NCBI GenBank assembly: GCA_949710005.1
Contig: OX453282.1
Location: 15,305,509 to 15,369,508 of the forward strand
Direction of reading: 5' to 3'
Length of the DNA stretch: 64,000 bases
Source of the DNA: Ricordea florida
Lineage: Eukaryota; Cnidaria; Anthozoa; Corallimorpharia; Ricordeidae
Shown piece after piece: positions 43,191-55,891 of this stretch; within the stretch, counting starts at the first letter, position 1; every line of letters starts with the position of its first letter. The translations under genes and the position numbers were made by a program. The notes beneath the pieces are model-generated. The model worked only from the letters and a program-made list of their open reading frames with translations, was not told the origin of the DNA and searched no databases.

Positions 43191-46100
43191 TTTTTACTAT
43201 GTTGCACTATTTTTTAGCTATATGTTGCTCAAATCTACCTATGTATTTAGTAGGTAGCATGCTTCACTACATAGTCCAGGGTATGTAAAGCATATATTAA
43301 AGCTATGTTAAGGCTATATGAAAATCACATAGTCTCTACATAGCTATGTCAATACTATCTAAAATCAAAACATAGTTTTTAGATAGCTACGTACTTACTA
43401 TGTGACAAATTGACATAGCATGTACATAGAATGCTCAAAAGAAAAATCACCATTTAAGAGGCACATAGCTTTTACATAAACTATTTATTTCCTATGCACT
43501 TAATATAGTTACCATATATGCTATATTTTTACTATGTGAAAAACGAGTAAAGGGATGCTACATAGTCCAGGGTATGTAAATCATATATTAAAGCTATGTT
43601 AATGCTATATGAAAATCACCTAGTCTCTACATAGCTATGTCAATACTATCTAAAATCATAACATAGTTTTTAAATAGCTATGTATTTTCTATGTAGTGGG
43701 CAGTCCTGCATTTCCTTGCTGCATATGTTTTATGTATGAACTATGTATGAAACATAGTGCTTAGATTTTACATAGCTCAGTTTATGTTCTATGCCCTGAA
43801 TTGTGAAAGTAAATTCATGCTATGTACTTACTATGTGACAAATTGACATAGCATTTGCAAAAAATGCTCAAAAGAAAAATCACCAGTTAAGAGGCACATA
43901 GCTTTTACATAAACTATTTATTTCCTATGCACTTGATATAGTTACCATATATATTATGTTTTTACTATGTGACAAATGAGCAAAGGGAGGCAGCATTTAT
44001 ATATAAGCTATGCATTTCCTATGTACTGGATATAAAAGTGAAGTTCACTTATCTGAGGCTACCCACACAATTTTTTTGTATGTTTTTGGTATGTCATTTT
44101 TCAAAACATATCTTAAACATAGCTTAAAAACATACCCCAAAAGTACTTTAACATTTCCAATTGTAAGACATATCCAAAACATAACTTAAGACATACCTAC
44201 GAAATATGTAATTTTTTGGAGGAGAAATGATAGAGGAAAATGGCATACCAAAAACATAGGTCAGAGACAATCACCCTTGCAGGAACTCAGTATGTACTTC
44301 TCAGATAAAAAAAAGTACAATTGGAGTACACTTCATTTATATTTTGATGAGAAAAGTATAAATGAAGTATATGCCCAATGTACTTAATTGATACTTAAAA
44401 CGTGAAGGTACACTTCAAGTGTACGTCAAACTAAGTTAAAATGGTCTGAGCACTAACTGTCGAACTAAAAGTATACTTTAAGTAGACTATTTATTAGACA
44501 GTCACTGTTCAGAAACGTGATCTGTCCAAGTAATATTTCATATTAAGTCCCACATAAAAAAAAACTAAATATTCTTAAGTTAAAAACGTTTGCCTGCAGA
44601 CTCTTGCTGTGTAATTTTGTAAAAGGATAAACGGAAATGGACCTTGTATGGTAATACATGTTCATCAGGATTAAATATTGTTGAATCTGTCGTTTTTTAT
44701 AACGTAACAGCCCTGTTTGGTTTCTTGAACAATTTCGATGTCTAAGTGTCTTTTTTCCATTATGTGTACTGCTGTAGTCTGCGTCAGCTGAGGCTGGAGT
44801 TCATAATTTTTTCTCCACCAGGTCGATCGCTATAACAAAATTCAGGCACCGCACGACTCGAAGCTGATATTCTAAACAGGTCGTTTGTACTCACTTTATA
44901 AACTTGGGAGACCAAAAGAGCACATAAAGAAATCCGTCTTTTCGGAAATCCCATGAATTAAGGAATTATTTTGACTAGGGTAGTTCCTTCTGAAGCAAGA
45001 GCTAATACCCACTCGCGGCCACTCGTCCGCCATATTGAGATAAGACTGCCGTCGACGCCCTGGAACGAGATGAATGTCTGCTAAACCAATCAGAACATGC
45101 AAATTCTCAAGTGACTTCCGGTCGTGCGGCAAGCTCAAGCGGTTGAATTTGAAAATTGCGATCGGTTATTTATCATGCAGTTCGCGCGCTTTTGAACAAG
45201 GGACGATCAACTTGAACGTATGGTACGTGGATTAAATCAAACGTTTTCAATGGCTTGGTGAGAAGCAAAGCCGTATAAATTAACAAGTATTTTGGAAAAA
45301 CACGATCAAGATTTTTCTGGGAATCATTCAAAAGCGCGCAATTCGTGGTGAGTACAACAGTGCCATCCTTTACTTCACTCAGACATACTATATACACTGT
45401 AGCTTTGATTTAACTTTTTTTAAGAAGACAGTTGGAAGGGGCTATATGTTGATTCGAATGAACACAATGGACTCTTTTGTTATTCATCAGTATGTACATA
45501 AGTGGACGGGTATTCTGAAATCTAGCCGAACTTAAGTAATAATATCCTGACAGTAAAAGTAACATGAACTCGGGCGCTGCTTCATACAGCTCCTTTTATT
45601 AAGAACTGCATATTTGTGTGTTAAGATTATTTCGAAAAGCTGGCTTATTTTGGCTGACAAATTAAGCACCCTATTAGATTTTCCGTTAGTTTTTAAAATG
45701 GATTCTGGTTTATAAATAGCAGAAACTGGAGCAAATGATATCATACGTAAGGAATTAGTATGTATATATTTTAAATTTTTGTAGCACCTGACGTACATTA
45801 TTTTTTTGTGTCAGAATTTCCGTTTTGAATTTGATTTGCAGGTTTTGAGTATAGACAGATGCCCTCCCAACTGTTCATCGATGGGGGAAATAATATATTT
45901 CGAGGAACAGGACCAAGACCAAATTATAAACATTCTGCAAAGCTTACAACCTTATAAACTATAATATTATATGACCCAGCTGTCCCTTCAGCCAACACCA
46001 CATGTAGAGTCAGATGAGTCCAACAATTTCTCTGATTAAAATAAAAATGTTGATGAATTTGAAGATGAAGATTTATAAGCCAAGTTGTCACAAAATATTA

Positions 46101-47510
46101 CTTTAAAAAACAACAATTAGATCTGGTCAAGAGTTAATATAAGAATATTTTGATAGTAAAAATTAATCTGTTAAACATGATTAAATTTCCTTACTTTGGA
46201 CTTCTATCCAGATTTACAATAACTATTCTGCAAACGAACTTTTTCTGCGAAACAATTTCTTAAGGCTGCACAAATTACCGGTACTTGATTTGTTTTGTAC
46301 TATGATTAATAACAACTTTCTTGTAAAGGTCTTAAAGGAAGCTGAAAAAGGGAGAGCATAATTTAAACCTGCTAACTGTGTCAGTAACTCAAATGGACCA
46401 GCTTAAGTGTAATATTTTCATTTAAATTTCCCCGGCTAGGCTATTTTTATGATCTATTTCATTGCCACCAGATTTCCTTTTGATCATGAGTGAAAATTAT
46501 TTAAAGTTGATTTTAATATTTTTCAAATACACATTAAGACTATTTATTTTCCTTTTTATGAAAAAAAATTTTTACTTGTGTCAAAGCTATCCTTTACCAT
46601 ACTTTTTTCATCTGTATATGTTTTAACCCTATTCTATTGATGATTTTGAGTTAAATGTATAGGATATTACCTACCACTATCTAAAATCAAAGCAAATCCT
46701 ATTCACAAGCTATTTAGTCAACTGTGTTTTCCCTATTTTAATGCTATGCAAAATATATGTGAACTATATGTAAAGACTATGTTTATCATGTTTGCTCCAT
46801 TCCTAGGCTATCTAAAATCTAAGCAAATCCTATTCACAAGCTATTTGGTCAACTGCGTTTTCCCTATTTTAATGCTATGCAAAATATATGTGAACTTTAT
46901 GTAAGGACTATGTTTATCATGTTTGTTCCATTCCTAGGCTATCTAAAATCTAAGCAAACCCTATTCAAAAGCTATTTAGTCAACTGTTACCTATTCCCTT
47001 TTATTATGTAAACTCTATTTCAAACCTATGCAAAGGCTATTTACTCTGTGTTTTCCCTATTTTAATGCTACGCAAAATATATGTGAACCTTATGTAAAGA
47101 CTCCGTTTATCATGTTTGCTCCATTCCTAGGCTATCTAAAAGCTAAGCAAACCCTATTCAAAAGCTATTTAGTCAACTGTTCCCTGTTCCATTTTACTAT
47201 GTAAACTCTATTTCACTTCTATGTGAATTCTATTTAATTTCTAGGATTTTCAATTCAAATGTCTATATAAAGTTGAGTGTGAGGTCCAAAAGCTAAGTAA
47301 CTTGTATGTCTAGGCTATGCAGAAACTATGTCATTTCTTCCTTTATTCCTAATTCTAAAAACTGCATAGCTCTTAAGTAGGTTCCGTTTGACTAGCGAAA
47401 ACATAGCATTTCTGATACCAAAAACATAGTCCTGGCATAGAAACAACATAGGACAATTAGCATAGGTTTTACATACTCTGTGACAAAGCATTTGCATAGA
47501 TTCTACATAG
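43187..47510. mobile_element. 4.3-kb insertion made of keyword repeats
   Basis: Ends CTATGTTTTTACTATG (left) and CATAGATTCTACATAG (right), an imperfect inverted pair. Outer left arm (43190-44050): more than 25 exact ACATAG/CTATGT words in both orientations, plus internal direct duplications about 290 and 425 bases apart. Inner left arms: GTATGT/ACATAC words (44060-44260) and AAGTAC/GTACTT words (44285-44480). Outer right arm (46650-47510): CTAT-based words in a roughly 130-base tandem repeat (46677, 46807, 46937). The centre has no keyword repeats and no supported gene. Probably a non-autonomous DNA transposon with nested insertions. Confidence 0.5.
44980..45180. promoter_or_regulatory. GC-richer promoter-like island inside the insertion
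   Basis: GTCCGCCATATTGAG (YY1-like), ACCAATCAGAA (NF-Y-like) and GACTTCCGGTC (ETS/GABP-like) within 130 bases, in a locally CpG-rich patch, a combination typical of metazoan TATA-less promoters. Flanked by an unremarkable frame on the minus strand (45138-44896). A gene driven from here was not identified. Confidence 0.35.
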
Positions 47511-47678
47511 TGTCTGATTCTACAAGGGAAAATGCAGATGATCAGATGGTTGCAGACTTTAAAAAACTGCCAGATAAAGTGAAAGGATTTTTAGGAGCTA
47601 CCGCTGAGGAGGTTGTTGATACCAATGACCAGGAAATAGTTAGAAAAAGAGGCCTTATTGATAAACTCAACTCAGCTT
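47511..47678 (+). pseudogene. Virus-like gene, middle part between two insertions
   Basis: Open frame with charged, helical content (MVADFKKLPDKVKGFLGATA, then EEVVDTNDQEIVRKRGLIDKL). Starts where the keyword repeats end and stops where LINE copy B begins. Composition and the absence of stops suggest it continues the gene starting at 42780. Confidence 0.45.
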
Positions 47679-48684
47679 GTGGGGTCGTGTATTTAACTTT
47701 AACTCTACTAAAAATTAAAATTTCATTTAAATATCCAAAATTACAAAACCTTAATTTACAATAAAGATTAATTATTTGATTAATTACTAACTGGTACTAT
47801 TACTAAGTTAATCCACTATATGATTACGATAACTAACTAAAACTAATTGTATATAAAATCACTATTTGTATGGCGGGTTGTTGAAGCCGACAGGGCGTTA
47901 AAATTAAAATCTTTAAAATAGGACCTATTTGTAACATGCTTTCTCAGCTCGAAAAAGTTTGAAAATCGTTTATGTTTTTCTTGATATAAAACAATGTTCC
48001 AAAGGACAGAGCCCTTATATCTAAGTGAGTCCTTCATAAATCGCGAGTTAAATCGTGGTATAGAAGAAAATTGTTTCCCTCGTAGCGAATAGCCGTGACT
48101 GGAGTTGCCAAGAATCGATTCCATCAAGGGATCGGGCAGGCTGTCGTTGTTTACCTTATAAAACAGCCTAAGGATGTCGAGCTTATAATACAGGGAAAAG
48201 GTAGGCCATTGAACACATTTGAGCACATCATTTGTCGGCATGTCCTTGGGCAAGTTAAAAAAAATTCTTGCCGCCCTACAATGTAGCCTTTCTATGGAAT
48301 CAAGTATGTCAGAGTTACAACACGATCCCCACAAAACTAAACCATATTTTACAGAGGGTAATATCACTTTAAAATAAAAGTCCTTTAGCACGCCCTTTGG
48401 AAGAAATCTGGATCGTTTCAGTAAGTTCAGCTTATTAGGAAGACTTTTCTTGGTCTCAAGTGCATGAGGTACCCAGCTTAGATTGCGGTCGACAATCATG
48501 CCCAGCAGGCGCGTTTTTGTAACGCATCTAAGAATTGAGGTTCCTAGTTGTATTGGTGCATATGGCCCCATCGGGGTTCCTTTACTGAGTATCATCACTT
48601 CGCTCTTTCCTGGATGAGGTGTTAAGCTATTTGTTAGACACCACATATATACTTCCTTTAAGGTGTTGTTGAGCTGCGCAATAG
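47679..48684 (-). mobile_element. LINE copy B, same family as copy A
   Basis: 1006 bases on the minus strand, 5'-truncated within the RT (coding remnant 48646-47843, frame starting MWCLTNSLTPHPGK), nearly identical to copy A at 5912-7160 in protein and in the 3' UTR, with the same 3' end GACCCCAC at 47679. No clear target duplication could be read. Confidence 0.85.
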
Positions 48685-48806
48685 AAATTCTCCAAAAAAC
48701 TATAGAGAAAGAACAACAAGAAATGGATGATCTCGAAGGACAATACGAGGAAATACGAGAGAGCTACGTGGCGACCACTAAAATACTTCCCTGCGAAGCG
48801 AGGTGA
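48685..48806 (+). pseudogene. Virus-like gene, 3' part
   Basis: Coiled-coil segment (EKEQQEMDDLEGQYEEIRES) ending at TGA 48804-48806, which lies inside the right inverted repeat. Probably the C-terminus of the gene that starts at 42780 and is interrupted twice. Confidence 0.4.
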
Positions 48807-48882
48807 CTAATCGTGTCGCTTCCGGTCAGACCACGCGGCTCGCTAGTTCGTGTAAATCGAGCCAATAGTTTATATATGTATG
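48797..48882 (-). repeat. Right inverted terminal repeat of virus-like element
   Basis: Inverse partner of 42086-42172 (see there). Outside it, a TATG/TGTA microsatellite at 48874-48955. Confidence 0.7.
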
Positions 48883-51800
48883 TAGGTATGTATTTATGTA
48901 TGTATGTATGTATGTATGTATGTGTGTGTATATATGTGTGTATATACACACCTGTACTGTGGGGACCGTTCGTTTTGTGGGGACCAAATCGGGTCCCCAA
49001 AACTACATTGCCTTTAAGTGACTTGTTTTGGCCAGAAACGTATTCTACAGTATAAAAAAGTGATGTCCTCACAATGCCATGTGGTGTAAAAGATAAGTGA
49101 GTAAGTTAAACTTTGTTTTTTTTTTCAATTTTTTTTAATAAAAGTGGTTCACTAAGATGGTTGAAAACTGGCTATGAAATTTGTTTTAGGAAAACCCTTT
49201 ATTCCAGCCAATACACACATATGTTAGATGTAGCAGATACACAGGTCACATATACAGTTGTAAGGTACTTTACTGACTTCACTTCTAAGAATGATAATTT
49301 CATAATGACAGTGGCTCAAACAATAGTTGACTACTTAAAATGCCTGAATTGGCCTTCCAATATATAATATTCCAGTATACTCACAAGTTATCACATACAA
49401 CTTAATTTCCTTTTCTACATAACAATAATGCTGGTCTTGGAGAAAGACTAATAAACAAAAATAAAAGACAGAAAAACAGTGTTGGCTTATTTACCAACTG
49501 AAGGTTGTGACAAAATGGATTCACCTAAGTCAGGTTGCAGACATCATGACGAAAACATTTAGAAAGTTAGACCACAATACAATTAGCTTTAATAATAAGA
49601 AATACAAGCACTCCATGGGGAAAAAAAGACGCCGACTGCTTGGATTAAAATTGCCATTTGTGGCATGCCAAGGAAAATAACGTTTAGGATTTTGCACTAA
49701 TGATCTGCACTACTTAGCCCAAAGCACTTGTTTTGAGAATAAGTATTTTTTACATGGTGACATCTCATATAAAAAATTAGTACCTTTAAAGAATTACATT
49801 CTGGCAAATTCTCTGTGCTATCTTAATCTTCTAAGTCATGTTCCACTCATCAATAATTGATTTTTCTCTTACGTTTTATTTGGAAAATGTGTTAAGTATT
49901 AAGACACTTATAGCAAAACCTCTATCATTTTGGTGGATCCATTCTAGTGACAATAATGCTAATTATAAATGTCACTATATATCCTGTAATATTTTGGTGA
50001 CCTACACATAAACAGTGCTGCAAAATACTTCTTTGTAGTAGGACATATATCCCCAGATGTATAATTTACAGACATATCACACTTGGCAAAATGGGTCAGA
50101 TGACTGGCATCCCTCATGTTTGGGTTGGTGCAGAGGAGAGAGCAATTGCCCAATTGGTTGGGTTTGTTGGTTCTCTACTCTGCTCTGAGGGTTTTTTTCC
50201 CGGTGCTACAGTTTACCTAGTCTCACTAAAAAACAATGTCTGATTTAGTTTTGGTTGTTTATAATCATTTTTATGGAGATGAAGTGTCCCAGGTGGGATA
50301 TGTACCTAGGCCTCAATTGCTTCATAGGTAATAGTGATGTCCAATGCAGTACATTGCCCAACACAAGATACTAGCTGGAAGAAATACTATCATTAGGGAG
50401 ATTAGGCCATCTTTGACTAGTTTTCAGGGTTGCAAAAACAAGTGGCAGATGTCCCATGAGGAGCATTAACTTGACATCATCTTTAATCTGAAACAAATTA
50501 CACATTACTGGTATTTCATACATAATTTCAACAGAGTTTCAAGAGCTTGGAATTAGCAAGATACTTGCACCACGCCACACACACTACACTGTATTTATGA
50601 TTTTGTGTCTGCAGTGTTTACTGTCTTCGTTGCATTCCTTGCATTTATTTGATCTACATGTAGATCAAACATATCCATCCAGCCTTTTTGTGTCACAAAC
50701 GAATGTTTGATTTATCCAGAAAAGTCAAACTTAGATGAACTTTAATCATGGATTGAATTCAGCAATCAAACCAAAATGGACACTAAACTTTGTGTTAGTT
50801 TAATTTCCAAACCAATCGAACTCATTCAAACAAATCAAACCCATCATCAACCTGAATCTCTTGGACAGGGCTTTTGCTAATTTGCATGTATCCAATGGCG
50901 CATTTTTTTTTTTCCAATTAGCCCAAAATCGAATCCAACTGCGCATAAAAAAAGCACAAACAAGCAATCTTGGCTTATATTTCATCAGCCATTATTACAT
51001 CATTTAATTTAACAGGATGTGTCCGTCACCTTGAATTGGTCTCTATTGTTGCTGTACCCTTTGGCTACCAAGTGGACAAAAGCAATTAAAAACTGCAAAA
51101 AATTATGTAGAAAAATCAATTTGTCGAAAATTATCAAAAACTGACACCACCAAATAAAAGTACTTCTCAGCAGCTTTCCAACGAATGGTCATTTTGTATA
51201 GATTCACCCAAAGTTAGAACCACATAGTTTGACTTAAGTTTTACTTTGGTAGTCAAAGGGTTTGAGTGTCAATTTTACAGCTTCCACCCTTAAGAACAGC
51301 GAAGAATAAGCTATTCACTCTGGAAAAAGAAAAATCAAACTAAACATTTGCATTACAAAAATTGCGCATTTTGCCACATTATTGCTCCCTAGTTGCCGCA
51401 TAATTTGAATTTAACCCTCCCTTTCACTACTGGAGTGGACAAGAACTCTAAACTACAAATTCTTCGAAACAATTATTTTACATAACAAAATATCAAAAAC
51501 CTAACAGCACCATACATGTAAAAGTATTCCTCTGTACCTTTTCAATGCATGGCCATTTTGCATGGTTTTGTCCAAAGATGATGCATGGTTTTGTCCAAAG
51601 CAATTTGGTTTTATCTAAAAAAGGTTTAAATTAGTGAAAGGTTTAATTAATATAATTTAATATACATTCCATGCACAAACAGCACCCTTTTCACATAACT
51701 GTTCGAACACCCTTCTCTAATCCTTGATTGTCACTAGTTTAATATACAAGATGTTTTAAACTTATCGAGGACAATAGATATGTTGTGATATAATTTTATC

Positions 51801-52070
51801 CTTGGTTCATTTTTTTTATTTTTCTGGTCTTATTCTCATTAATTCGCATAAATTATCATACGCAAGAATAATGGAGAAATCAGAATTGAACCAAGGATAA
51901 AATTGTACCACAACATATGTAAACAGTGACTTGGAGGGCAAAAACTGTAGGACCTTTCAGCATATTGGACATCTGGGAACAACTTACTGTCACGAGTTCG
52001 GAAATCGAACGTTCGATTGAGCCCGATTCTCCATTTTTGCTTTACGGTCAGATCGTTCTATGGTCAGGTC
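48883..52070. other. No gene; minor repeats only
   Basis: Contains the outer microsatellite, a 'gtggggacc' inverted motif (48955-49005) typical of small DNA-transposon relics, a 'ctctactctgctctgagg' SINE-like patch near 50170-50250, the palindrome TTGATCTACATGTAGATCAA at 50648, and a diverged direct duplication (GTGGACAA...AAAAGTA...CATTTTG) at about 51072-51230 and 51436-51590. None of the short frames looks like a gene. Confidence 0.35.
51778..51918. repeat. MITE copy 2 (ATCCTTGGTTCA family)
   Basis: 141 bases with about 35-base inverted ends: ATATGTTGTGATATAATTTT with ATCCTTGGTTCA on the left, and TTGAACCAAGGATAAAATTG...CAACATAT on the right. Shares its ends with 11914-12045. Confidence 0.75.
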
Positions 52071-52074
52071 GTTC

Positions 52075-52204
52075 TGTAAGCATGTCCCATCATGCTTTAG
52101 GACTTTTCCCATGATCCTTTGATTTGTCTCTCGCCATGTTAGCAGCCATGTTGGCTTGTAAATAAAGTCTTGTTAGAATTTACGGAGCTTGTCGACTTAT
52201 TACA
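52075..52204 (+). repeat. 5' LTR
   Basis: 130 bases, TG...CA, containing AATAAA near the 3' part (TAAATAAAGTC) as poly(A) signal. Confidence 0.9.
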
Positions 52205-52218
52205 TGGTGTCAGGAGTG
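52205..52218 (+). promoter_or_regulatory. tRNA primer-binding site
   Basis: TGGTGTCAGGAGTG starts directly after the LTR end; the TGG start matches the CCA end of a tRNA. Which tRNA cannot be settled by eye. Confidence 0.6.
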
Positions 52219-52322
52219 TTGTAACCCGCTCCTTCGTTCGCTGTCCCGACTCGCCTCTCCTGGACAAGATTACAAGCTCGCAGTCTCGCTCTCAACTCAC
52301 GTGGCTCGAGTGATTTTCTCGA

Positions 52323-54061
52323 TTGCTTGTCTTCTCTCCACGTTTCTCTCTTTTCACTCACAGATCAGACTCTGTTGCACAATGGGCAAAGATCGACCGA
52401 TCTTCGATGCCAGCTCACTGGATCGCCGCCGTGCTTTCAAATTTTTTTGTGGCGAACTTTCGAGACTTCTGCATTATGGAAGACTACATAAATCCGGCTA
52501 AACCCATCGACAGTGAGGACTACTGGATAACAGCCAAACGTCCGAAAGCTATGGCCGCCCTCCGTCGCGCATTTCCCCAAGCGGACTGGGACGTCTTAAC
52601 TACCACCATCGACGCTCAAATATCAGAAGAAGAAAAAACAAAATCCTGCTCAGTGGCTCGCCAAGCTTTCACAACATTACCTTGGTGGGGAACCAATAAT
52701 TCAAAGCACACACCATTTTCTTCGAAAGCTGAAACAAGAGCCAGGTATGTCGATTCGAGCGTGGCACACTCTCGTGCGTTTACAATACCAGAAGTGTAAT
52801 TTTCCAACTGCAGTGGATGACAGATTGCAAAGGGACATTTTTGTCATTGGCTTAAATGATTCATTTAGACATTTTCGCAGTGACATAATCTCTCATGAAG
52901 ACTTAACATCCCTCACTTTTGCTCAAGTCATCTCCAAAGCGCGTGATTTTGAGGCCAGCATTCAAACTGACTCTGCCATCACTCAGCAACATGTTGAAGA
53001 AGCAGCTAACAAAGTCACATCCACTGAAGACAGACCAAAAGGGCCTTCTCGTCCTCCGCGTCGTCCAATCCCTCCTGCCATTTCACAAACTAATTCCAAA
53101 ACTTGCATTTGGTGTGGACGTACACCCCATGCCACTCGCCGTGCCTGCCCTGCTTCGAATGATACATATCATGCCTGTGGAAAACGTGGGCATTGGCAAC
53201 AGGTGTGCAGGGCTTCTTCTGCAAAAGTTGTTTTGGATATGGAACAGGTTACCCACACCGATCCTCATCAACCCGCCTATTTCATCACGCATGACGTCTG
53301 TCAAGTGTCATCGTCACCGAAAGGCATCTTTGTTGACCTTGACCTCAGTCCTCCTGCATCTACCTCACCACCCATCAAGCGACTCAGATTTCAAGTTGAT
53401 TCAGGCTGCTCCTGTAACACCATACATATCACAGACCTTAACAAGCTACCTCCAGTGTCAGTGAACCCATCTTCCGTTCGTCTCCTGGACTACTCAAAAG
53501 TAGTCATTCCAACCACCGGGCAAACTACACTGCAGTGCACTCGCCGTGGAAAATCCTATGAGATTGTAGTCCAGATCATCACTGCGGAGTACTACTATGC
53601 TCCTCTCTTGAGCCTGGCCGACAGAACCCGCCTGGGAATTATTAACTATGATGTGGACACCGTCAACCAATTGGAGACTACCACATCGTCCCCACCACCT
53701 CTTAGTGAGTTAACCTTAGATTACATTAAACTCACACATCCAGAATTATTTGAAGGCTTAGGCAAACTGAGTGAACCCTTCTCCCTCACCCTCAATCCTG
53801 AAGTGAAGCCTATCCAAGCGGCCATTCACCGCTATGCTGCGCCCAAGCAACCTGTCATCAAGGAAGCACTGGATAAGCTCATCCAAACTGGTCAGCTGGT
53901 TCGAGTAAATGAACCCACCCCCTGGATCTCTAACATGGTGGTTCGGGAGCGTCCAGCAACTGCTACTAAACCTGCTTAAGTCCGTATTTGTTTGGACCCC
54001 TCACAAACCATCAACAAGGCAACCATCAGACCTGTTTACCCCATACCTACCCTTGAGGAAA
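52323..54061 (+). pseudogene. Gag-protease and start of RT, frameshifted
   Basis: Gag N-terminus in one frame (YINPAKPIDSEDYWITAKRP), a shift near 52630, then the Gag C-terminal part (52747 on; LTFAQVISKARDFEA), two zinc knuckles (CIWCGRTPHATRRAC; the second, YHACGKRGHWQQVC, has Tyr where the first Cys is expected), an aspartic protease motif QVDSGCSCN, and the RT start (DKLIQTGQLVRVNEPT). The frame stops at TAA 53977; a shifted continuation has the RT strand 'VRICLDPSQ'. The remainder of RT, including the catalytic box, is absent after about 54061. Confidence 0.85.
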
Positions 54062-55708
54062 ACATTTCACCGCTTCCATGTTGAATATCGCAAAGGTTCT
54101 TCTCTTCACATTGCTGACACTCTATCTCGAGCTCCTCTTCCCATCACCTCTCATAAGCAACTTCAAGATCAGCTGGTGTACCGAGTCGAGTTTGAATCCA
54201 ATAATCCTGATCTCCCTAGTTTCCAAGACAACACTCTCCACGACATCAGAACGACAGCTAGCACAGATCCTGAGCAGATCATTCTCCAGACTCTTACCAC
54301 CAAAGGATGGCCCAACGACAAAGCTGCGGTTCCACAGTTGGCACGACCGTACTGGTCTGTACGTCATGAAATCACTGTTCATGATGGATTGCTCTTCAAG
54401 CAGAATCGTGTCATCATTCCCTCTTCGCTTCGTGATAGTCTCTTACACAAACTCCATGCCGCTCACCGGGGCCCTGAGTTTACTCTTCGTTACGCTCGCA
54501 GCTGTCTGTTCTGGCCAGGCGTTAACAGTCAAATTACCGACATGTGTCAGTCCTGCGGTATTTGTGCCCAGCACGCTCGTCAGCATCCACGGGAGCCACT
54601 CCAACCATACCCAGTACCAACTCTACCATGGCAACTAGTTTCCCAGGACTTGTTTGCACTCAATGGTTAGGCTTATCTAGTTACAGTTGACCATTACAGT
54701 GACTTCTATGAAATTGATCAGCTTCCAAACATTCAGTCTTCAGCAGTCATTCAGGCTACAAAGCAACATTTTAGTCGACACGGGATTCCCCACACTCTCA
54801 TCACAGACAATGGTGCTCAATACACTTCTGATTTATTTCAAACATTTGTTAAGAAGTACCAATTTAATCATATCACATCTTCCCCATACTGGTCCCAGTA
54901 AAATGGACGAGCAGAAGCTGCTGTCAAATCAGCCAAGCACATTCTTCTCACAGCAGAGGATGTGGACTTAGCCCTATTGTCTGTCCGTAACACTCCACCT
55001 GCCGGACACACCTATTCGCCTGCTCAGCGCCTGTTTGGACGTACACTTCGCAGCGATCTGCCTCAGCTTCCAGCTTCATTGGAGCCTTTTACTCCTCCAC
55101 GTGACACCGTGGTAGCTGATCATGTCCATCGTAAACTGCAGCAGAAAAACTCGTATGACAAACATGCAAGTGCCCCTCTCCCTAATCTTCCTCCAGGAAG
55201 TTATGTTTATGCAAAACCACCACCCACTTCGTCAGCTAAATCCTGGGTCCGTGGAAAAGTGGTTGGTTCAGCCGGTCCTCGGTCGTACCTCATTGACACA
55301 GGCAACAGTCAAATCAGAAGAAACCGTGTCCAAATTCAGCTTGCACCACCGCAGCATGCAGGTGACTCCCCGCCTCAGGACCACTCTGTGTCAACTCTCC
55401 CTGACAAACTGTTCTCTAGTTCATTACCACCATCAGCACCTCCATCTTCGACTCCAAAGTTTTCAGCAAGTCTGTCTCCAACACCATCAAGGCCTTCCGA
55501 GGGCTCCTCGTCAACGCTATCTCCAGTCCCTGTAACCTCTCCGTCGCCTTCAGCTGATGACATTTCACCAGCAGCGTCCCTTCCTCCACTCAGTCCTCAC
55601 ACACCCTCACAGACATCTCCTACCATTTCATCGCCCAGTTTGCCTAAGCCTCCAAATATAACGCGCAGTGGTCGAATTACTCGACGTCCTGCTAGATACT
55701 CTGACTAA
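54062..55708 (+). pseudogene. Integrase and C-terminal Pol, two in-frame stops
   Basis: Begins in the last strand of RNase H (EYRKGSSLHIADTLSRA), then the H2C2 zinc-binding domain of integrase (HAAHRGPEFTLRYARS... with CQSCGICAQH), TAG at 54667, the core with DHYSDFYE and TDNGAQYTS, TAA at 54899 just before NGRAEA, and the C-terminal domain (YDKHAS, PPGSYVYAKPPP) with a long Pro/Ser-rich tail. The two stops and the missing RT make the element inactive. Confidence 0.85.
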
Positions 55709-55891
55709 ATTATGCTGGACATCAAACTTAGTGTAATTCACTTTTCTTGTCACAGGATCAGAATACCCACTTTTGTAGCTGAGAATGAGACTGGACTGAA
55801 GAGAACACTGACATTATAAGTTTATTCTTTATTTGTTATGTATTAGCTTTTTACATTGTTTCTTTTGAGTTCCTGTTTGAAGAAGAAAGCG

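Noticed and set aside
48874..48955. Regular TATG/TGTA repeats considered as a CRISPR-like array
   Set aside because: Simple microsatellite without spacers, in a eukaryotic genome.
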